A stretch of 64,000 nt of DNA from JAXGXJ01 sp963816155 (GTDB taxonomy: Bacteria > Actinomycetota > Thermoleophilia > RBG-16-64-13), in NCBI GenBank assembly GCA_963816155.1, contig CAWFJE010000005.1, positions 1 through 64,000 on the forward strand, written 5' to 3'. This document shows, piece by piece, positions 60,908 to 64,000 of this stretch. A model generated the notes under the pieces. The model was not told where the DNA came from and did no database searches. It worked only from the letters and a program-made list of their open reading frames with translations. A program made the translations under genes and the position numbers. Numbering within the stretch: position 1 is the first letter of the stretch; every line of letters begins with the position of its first letter.

Positions 60908-62164
60908 ATGCTGCCGCTTGAAAAGGCTTGGTACAAGCGACTGCTCTTGTTTGCACTGATACTCGGCGGAGCCGGGGGCGTCTTGGCGCTGGCCTTCAAT
61001 GGGGTGACCGGCGCGGGCATCGACCGTTTCTTAGGCGACACGGGGACCGGGTTGTGGGCCGGACAATGGTGGTGGATACCGCTGACGGCCGGCGGGGGAC
61101 TCGTGGTTGCGGGGCTCCGAAAGATCTGGAAGGTACCCGACTACGTCCCCAGCCCCATCAAGCTGGCCCATGATGCCTGGGTCGAGCCGCGCAACGTCGT
61201 CCCCTGGGTGGTCATATCCGCCCTGTCGCTCGTTGTGGGCGCAAGCCTGGGTCCCTTCTTCGGTCTCGCCGTCATGGGAGGTGGTCTGGGCTCCTGGCTG
61301 GCGAAGAAAGTGGAGAAGCCGGATGAAGCAGAAGCACGCCAGGAGTACACGCTCACGGGCATGGCAGGCACCATGGGCTCGGCCTTCACCTCACCGCTCT
61401 TTGCGGGCGTCCTGGCCTCGGAACTTTCGCCCACTGAGAAGCGGCACTACCTGACCGCATTCATCCCCGCCCTGTTCTCGGCGGCTATCGGCTATGTCAT
61501 CTATTTCGGCGTGACCGGCGAGACGATGCTGGGCCGCTACCAACTCCCCACCTATGAATTCAGATTCACGCATCTGTTGCTGGGAGTCGTGCTTGGCGTT
61601 CTGGCCGCCTTCATACTGATACTGTTCGCCCTGGTCAAGAAGCTGGTCACAGCGGGGTTCTCCCGGATCCGTAGTCCCCTTGCGTGCGGCCTCATCGGGG
61701 GCGCGCTGGTGGGGCTGCTCGCGTTTGCGCTTCCTCTGACGGCCACCTCAGGTAGCAGTCAGCTCACCGCCGAGCTCGAGATATCCGCCACCCTGGGGGT
61801 CGGCTTCCTCATCGCCATCCTGTTTGGCAAGATGTTCGCCGTCGCCCTCAGCCAAGCCTCCGGGTTCCTGGGCGGCGTGGTGTTCCCCATCATCTTCATC
61901 GGCGGGACGGCGGGGGTGCTTGTGAACAGCATCTTCCCGGACATCCCCATCGCCCTGAGCGTTGCCGCGCTGCTGGCTGCGGTACCTGGAGCCGCCCTGG
62001 GAGCACCCGTTTCCCTCATCCTGATCGGGGCCGGCACGGTGGGGCTCGGGGCCTCCGCGTTGGTTCCTATCTGCATCGCCGTCGTCGTCTCCTATCTGAC
62101 CCTGTCGCTGGTGCGTACCTACATCGTGCGCCAACGAAAGTTCGAGATGCAGCAGATCGACTGA
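60908..62164 (+). CDS. ClC-family chloride channel / antiporter
   Basis: 418 residues from ATG 60908 (GGGAGAGGAC upstream). About ten membrane helices are visible. The family's selectivity-filter segments can be recognised in altered form: GASLGPFFGLAVMGGGLGSW resembles GxxxGPEGP with FF in place of EG, TSPLFAGVLASEL matches the helix after it, and GFLGGVVFPIIFIGGTAGVL matches GxxGGxFxP. The gating-glutamate position (GPEGP) therefore appears to be Phe, so gating or coupling may differ from ordinary exchangers. It is transcribed away from the tRNA gene. Confidence 0.85.
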   Translation: MLPLEKAWYKRLLLFALILGGAGGVLALAFNGVTGAGIDRFLGDTGTGLWAGQWWWIPLTAGGGLVVAGLRKIWKVPDYVPSPIKLAHDAWVEPRNVVPWVVISALSLVVGASLGPFFGLAVMGGGLGSWLAKKVEKPDEAEARQEYTLTGMAGTMGSAFTSPLFAGVLASELSPTEKRHYLTAFIPALFSAAIGYVIYFGVTGETMLGRYQLPTYEFRFTHLLLGVVLGVLAAFILILFALVKKLVTAGFSRIRSPLACGLIGGALVGLLAFALPLTATSGSSQLTAELEISATLGVGFLIAILFGKMFAVALSQASGFLGGVVFPIIFIGGTAGVLVNSIFPDIPIALSVAALLAAVPGAALGAPVSLILIGAGTVGLGASALVPICIAVVVSYLTLSLVRTYIVRQRKFEMQQID

Positions 62165-62443
62165 CGGGGCAGCCGTCACGCCGGAGTTCTTCTCGGAAGC
62201 CAGTTCTTGCTCCCTCGGTCGCAACCTGCTCCCAGGCGCCAAGATCGGCCAAAGGTCCCAGTTTGCAGCGCAACGCCGTCGGTCCGATAGGGCTACAATC
62301 CTTTGAGCGGCATAAGCCCCAGACCGTGAGAGTCTCATTTGCCTCGAATCGAGCCGGGCTGGGCATACGAAAGACTTCGGAACTTGCCGGTTCGTGCCGA
62401 TAGATACATGTGCATCGTCATCAGCGGAGCAGGAACGAGGTCC

Positions 62444-63712
62444 ATGCCTCCTCGCGTAGGTCATAGAGGACGCCGCCAGCGCCGTCGCCGGACCGCCACA
62501 GAACGGCCGAGCTTCGGTCGGGCCGCGATTCTTGTGTTGGCCGTTCTGGCAGTGGCGATCACGCTCCCACTGCTCCTCTCCCCCAGCGTCGCCATGGCGC
62601 AACCCATCGCGGGCGGTGCTGCGACAACGGCGCCGACGACCGCCCCGCCGACCACCTCGACCACCACGCCACTCACCCTGGGTGACGACGCCCAGCGTCA
62701 GGTCGACGACCTCAAGACCCAGGCTGCCACGGTGCAGGCCCAGGTCGAGGACCTCGACAACGCCCTCGAGCTGAGCAGCGAGAAGTACAACCAACTCAGC
62801 ATCCAACTCGACCGCACCAATATCCGCCTCAACCAGCTCCGCCGCGACCAAGCCCTTGCTCAGGCCGAATACGACCGCCATGTGGAGACGCTCGAAGAAC
62901 GCATCCGCGCAGTCTACAAATCGGGAGGGCGGGACCAACTCCTCCCCATGCTGTTCCTGGCTGACGGGGTCGAGGATCTCTACAACCGTCTCATGCTGAT
63001 CTCCCAGCTCGCCGACCAGGATGCCATGCTGCTCGGTGACCTCGAGGATAGTCGGTCGGCCCTGGCCGCGGTCTTGGCCCAGATCGATACGAAGAAACGG
63101 GAAGAGCTCTCCCTCCGCCGGCGGATGGCCGAGGAGAAGGAGTTGATCGGGAACCAGCTCGCCCGGCGCGAGAAGGCGCTGGCCGGCATAAGCACGGAGA
63201 TCCAGGGTGTCATCGAGCAGGAGCGCAAGCGGCAGGCCGAAGAGGCGGAACAATTGCGCCAGGCTGTGCTGGCCAAGGCACAGGCCTACGGCAACTATAC
63301 GGGGCCACTTCCGCTCAACGGCGACCCGGTGGTCAACCAGTTTCTCGAGACCGCCTTCACGTATCTGGGCGTTCCATATGTCTGGGGGGGCGACAGACCT
63401 TCCACAGGTATGGACTGCTCCGGTTTCACGCAGTTTGTGTACGCGCAGCACGGCATCTACCTCCCGCACTACTCCGGCTACCAGGCTCAGCTGGGTCTAC
63501 CGGTGAACCTCCCCGACATCCAGCCCGGCGACCTGCTGGCCTTCGGGCATCCCGTGCATCACGTGGGTATCTACATCGGCGAAGGCATGTTCGTCCACGC
63601 CCCGCGCACCGGTGATGTCATCAAGATCTCTCCTCTCGCCGAGCGCACCAACCTGGTCGACATCCGCCGCTTTCCGCTCCAGCCCCGTGCGGAAGCCCCG
63701 GCAGTCAGGTAA
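62444..63712 (+). CDS. Secreted NlpC/P60 peptidoglycan hydrolase with coiled-coil N-terminus
   Basis: 422 residues from ATG 62444 (GAGG four bases upstream; an ATG at 62408 is possible). A basic N-terminus precedes ILVLAVLAVAITLPLLLSPS, a signal peptide ending AMAQ. A Thr/Pro linker and a long coiled coil follow (about 85-290: DDLKTQAATVQAQVEDLDNA, ALLRRRMAEEKELIGNQLAR-like heptads). The catalytic NlpC/P60 domain (about 305-415) has Cys in GMDCSGFTQFVYAQ, His in VHHVGIYIGEGM and His in FVHAPRTGD. It should cleave D-Glu to diamino-acid bonds in wall peptides, in the manner of RipA or CwlO, whose activity is controlled by FtsEX through the coiled coil. The 62165-62443 gap holds a TACAAT (62294) but no gene. 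Confidence 0.9.
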   Translation: MPPRVGHRGRRQRRRRTATERPSFGRAAILVLAVLAVAITLPLLLSPSVAMAQPIAGGAATTAPTTAPPTTSTTTPLTLGDDAQRQVDDLKTQAATVQAQVEDLDNALELSSEKYNQLSIQLDRTNIRLNQLRRDQALAQAEYDRHVETLEERIRAVYKSGGRDQLLPMLFLADGVEDLYNRLMLISQLADQDAMLLGDLEDSRSALAAVLAQIDTKKREELSLRRRMAEEKELIGNQLARREKALAGISTEIQGVIEQERKRQAEEAEQLRQAVLAKAQAYGNYTGPLPLNGDPVVNQFLETAFTYLGVPYVWGGDRPSTGMDCSGFTQFVYAQHGIYLPHYSGYQAQLGLPVNLPDIQPGDLLAFGHPVHHVGIYIGEGMFVHAPRTGDVIKISPLAERTNLVDIRRFPLQPRAEAPAVR

Positions 63713-63721
63713 CATGGAGGC

Positions 63722-64000
63722 ATGAGTAGCACCATCCTCATGGTCATCATGATCTGCGTGGGGTTGGCCATCGGCATCGTCGGCATGGTCATCGTGGGCC
63801 GGCGAGCGTACAGGCTGTCCAAGACCATGCAGCAGATGGACCGCAACCGCATCCAGGACGTCTCCCGCCGCATCCAGGAACTCACTCCCCGGATCGAGCA
63901 GACGGCGGCCAAGCAGCGTGATCTCGCCGAGAAGATGAAGGAACTCGAGATCGCCAACAAACGGTTGACCTACCTGCGCGAGCAGTTCGACGCGGCTACC
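63722..64000 (+). CDS. Membrane-anchored coiled-coil protein, 5' part only
   Basis: The ATG at 63722 opens 93 codons to the window end without a stop. One N-terminal membrane helix (ILMVIMICVGLAIGIVGMVI) is followed by a basic, heptad-rich segment (YRLSKTMQQMDRNRIQDVSR, KMKELEIANKRLTYLREQFD). This is the layout of small envelope scaffold proteins. It starts 9 bp after the NlpC/P60 stop, with ggaggc before the ATG, so the two genes are an operon. Not identified further. Confidence 0.65.
   Translation, partial: MSSTILMVIMICVGLAIGIVGMVIVGRRAYRLSKTMQQMDRNRIQDVSRRIQELTPRIEQTAAKQRDLAEKMKELEIANKRLTYLREQFDAAT

Noticed and set aside
61748..63469. 573-codon minus-strand ORF opposite the ClC and NlpC/P60 genes
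   Set aside because: It spans two clear plus-strand genes and the gap between them, with no recognisable domain.

Overview
The window looks like a chromosome segment of a high-GC, probably anaerobic, uncultured actinobacterium-like organism. Pointers are the GC-rich codons, frequent GTG starts, lipoproteins with Thr-rich linkers after the lipobox cysteine, S-layer-homology (SLH) surface proteins, an NlpC/P60 hydrolase of the RipA/CwlO kind, and ATP-dependent benzoyl-CoA-reductase-like enzymes. No rRNA or ribosomal protein marker is present, so the taxon is inference only.

Layout. 0-7 kb: the C-terminal end of a tyrosine integrase, then envelope genes on the minus strand (SLH protein, lipoprotein, two zinc-ribbon membrane proteins, HEAT-repeat protein). 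7-8 kb: a decayed HEPN/nucleotidyltransferase pair. 8-16.6 kb: three consecutive plus-strand beta-propeller/SLH or propeller/lipoprotein genes. 16.6-22.8 kb: a minus-strand group with an AbiE-like toxin-antitoxin pair, membrane proteins and a MalT-type LuxR regulator. 23-27.8 kb: a tannase remnant, an HEPN/MNT module, a 5'-nucleotidase and a YoeB-like toxin chimera. 27.8-32.8 kb: a sugar-type ABC importer with an esterase, divergent from a TetR-like regulator. 33-42 kb: a catabolic block with four benzoyl-CoA-reductase/2-hydroxyacyl-CoA-dehydratase-like subunits, a cupin, a DszB-like desulfinase homologue, an enoyl-CoA hydratase and a double flavodoxin-fold protein. 42-48.4 kb: an IS30 element, a second HEPN/MNT module and three lipoproteins. 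48.4-57.9 kb: a regulon-like block with two BKACE enzymes, an SDR, a branched-chain-amino-acid-type ABC importer in which LivM, LivG and LivF are one polypeptide, and a TetR repressor; a shared palindrome lies in front of both the importer and the repressor. 58-60.4 kb: an IS21 element with exact target duplication. 60.5 kb: initiator tRNA-fMet. 60.9-64 kb: a ClC-type channel, an NlpC/P60 hydrolase and the start of a coiled-coil membrane protein.

The most unusual structure is a set of repeats threaded between the gene blocks. At least seven copies, all in one orientation, carry the last 12-15 nt of the tRNA-fMet gene (the real gene lies at 60544-60620), followed by a conserved tail and often preceded by the tRNA's own 3' flank or a terminator hairpin. 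A second family has a similar build with a different tRNA-like end. The leftmost copy sits about 100 bp after the integrase end. I read this as a tandem accretion array of integrative elements at one tRNA gene, now mostly reduced to attachment-site scars that separate accessory cassettes. That reading is inference; the repeats themselves are directly visible.
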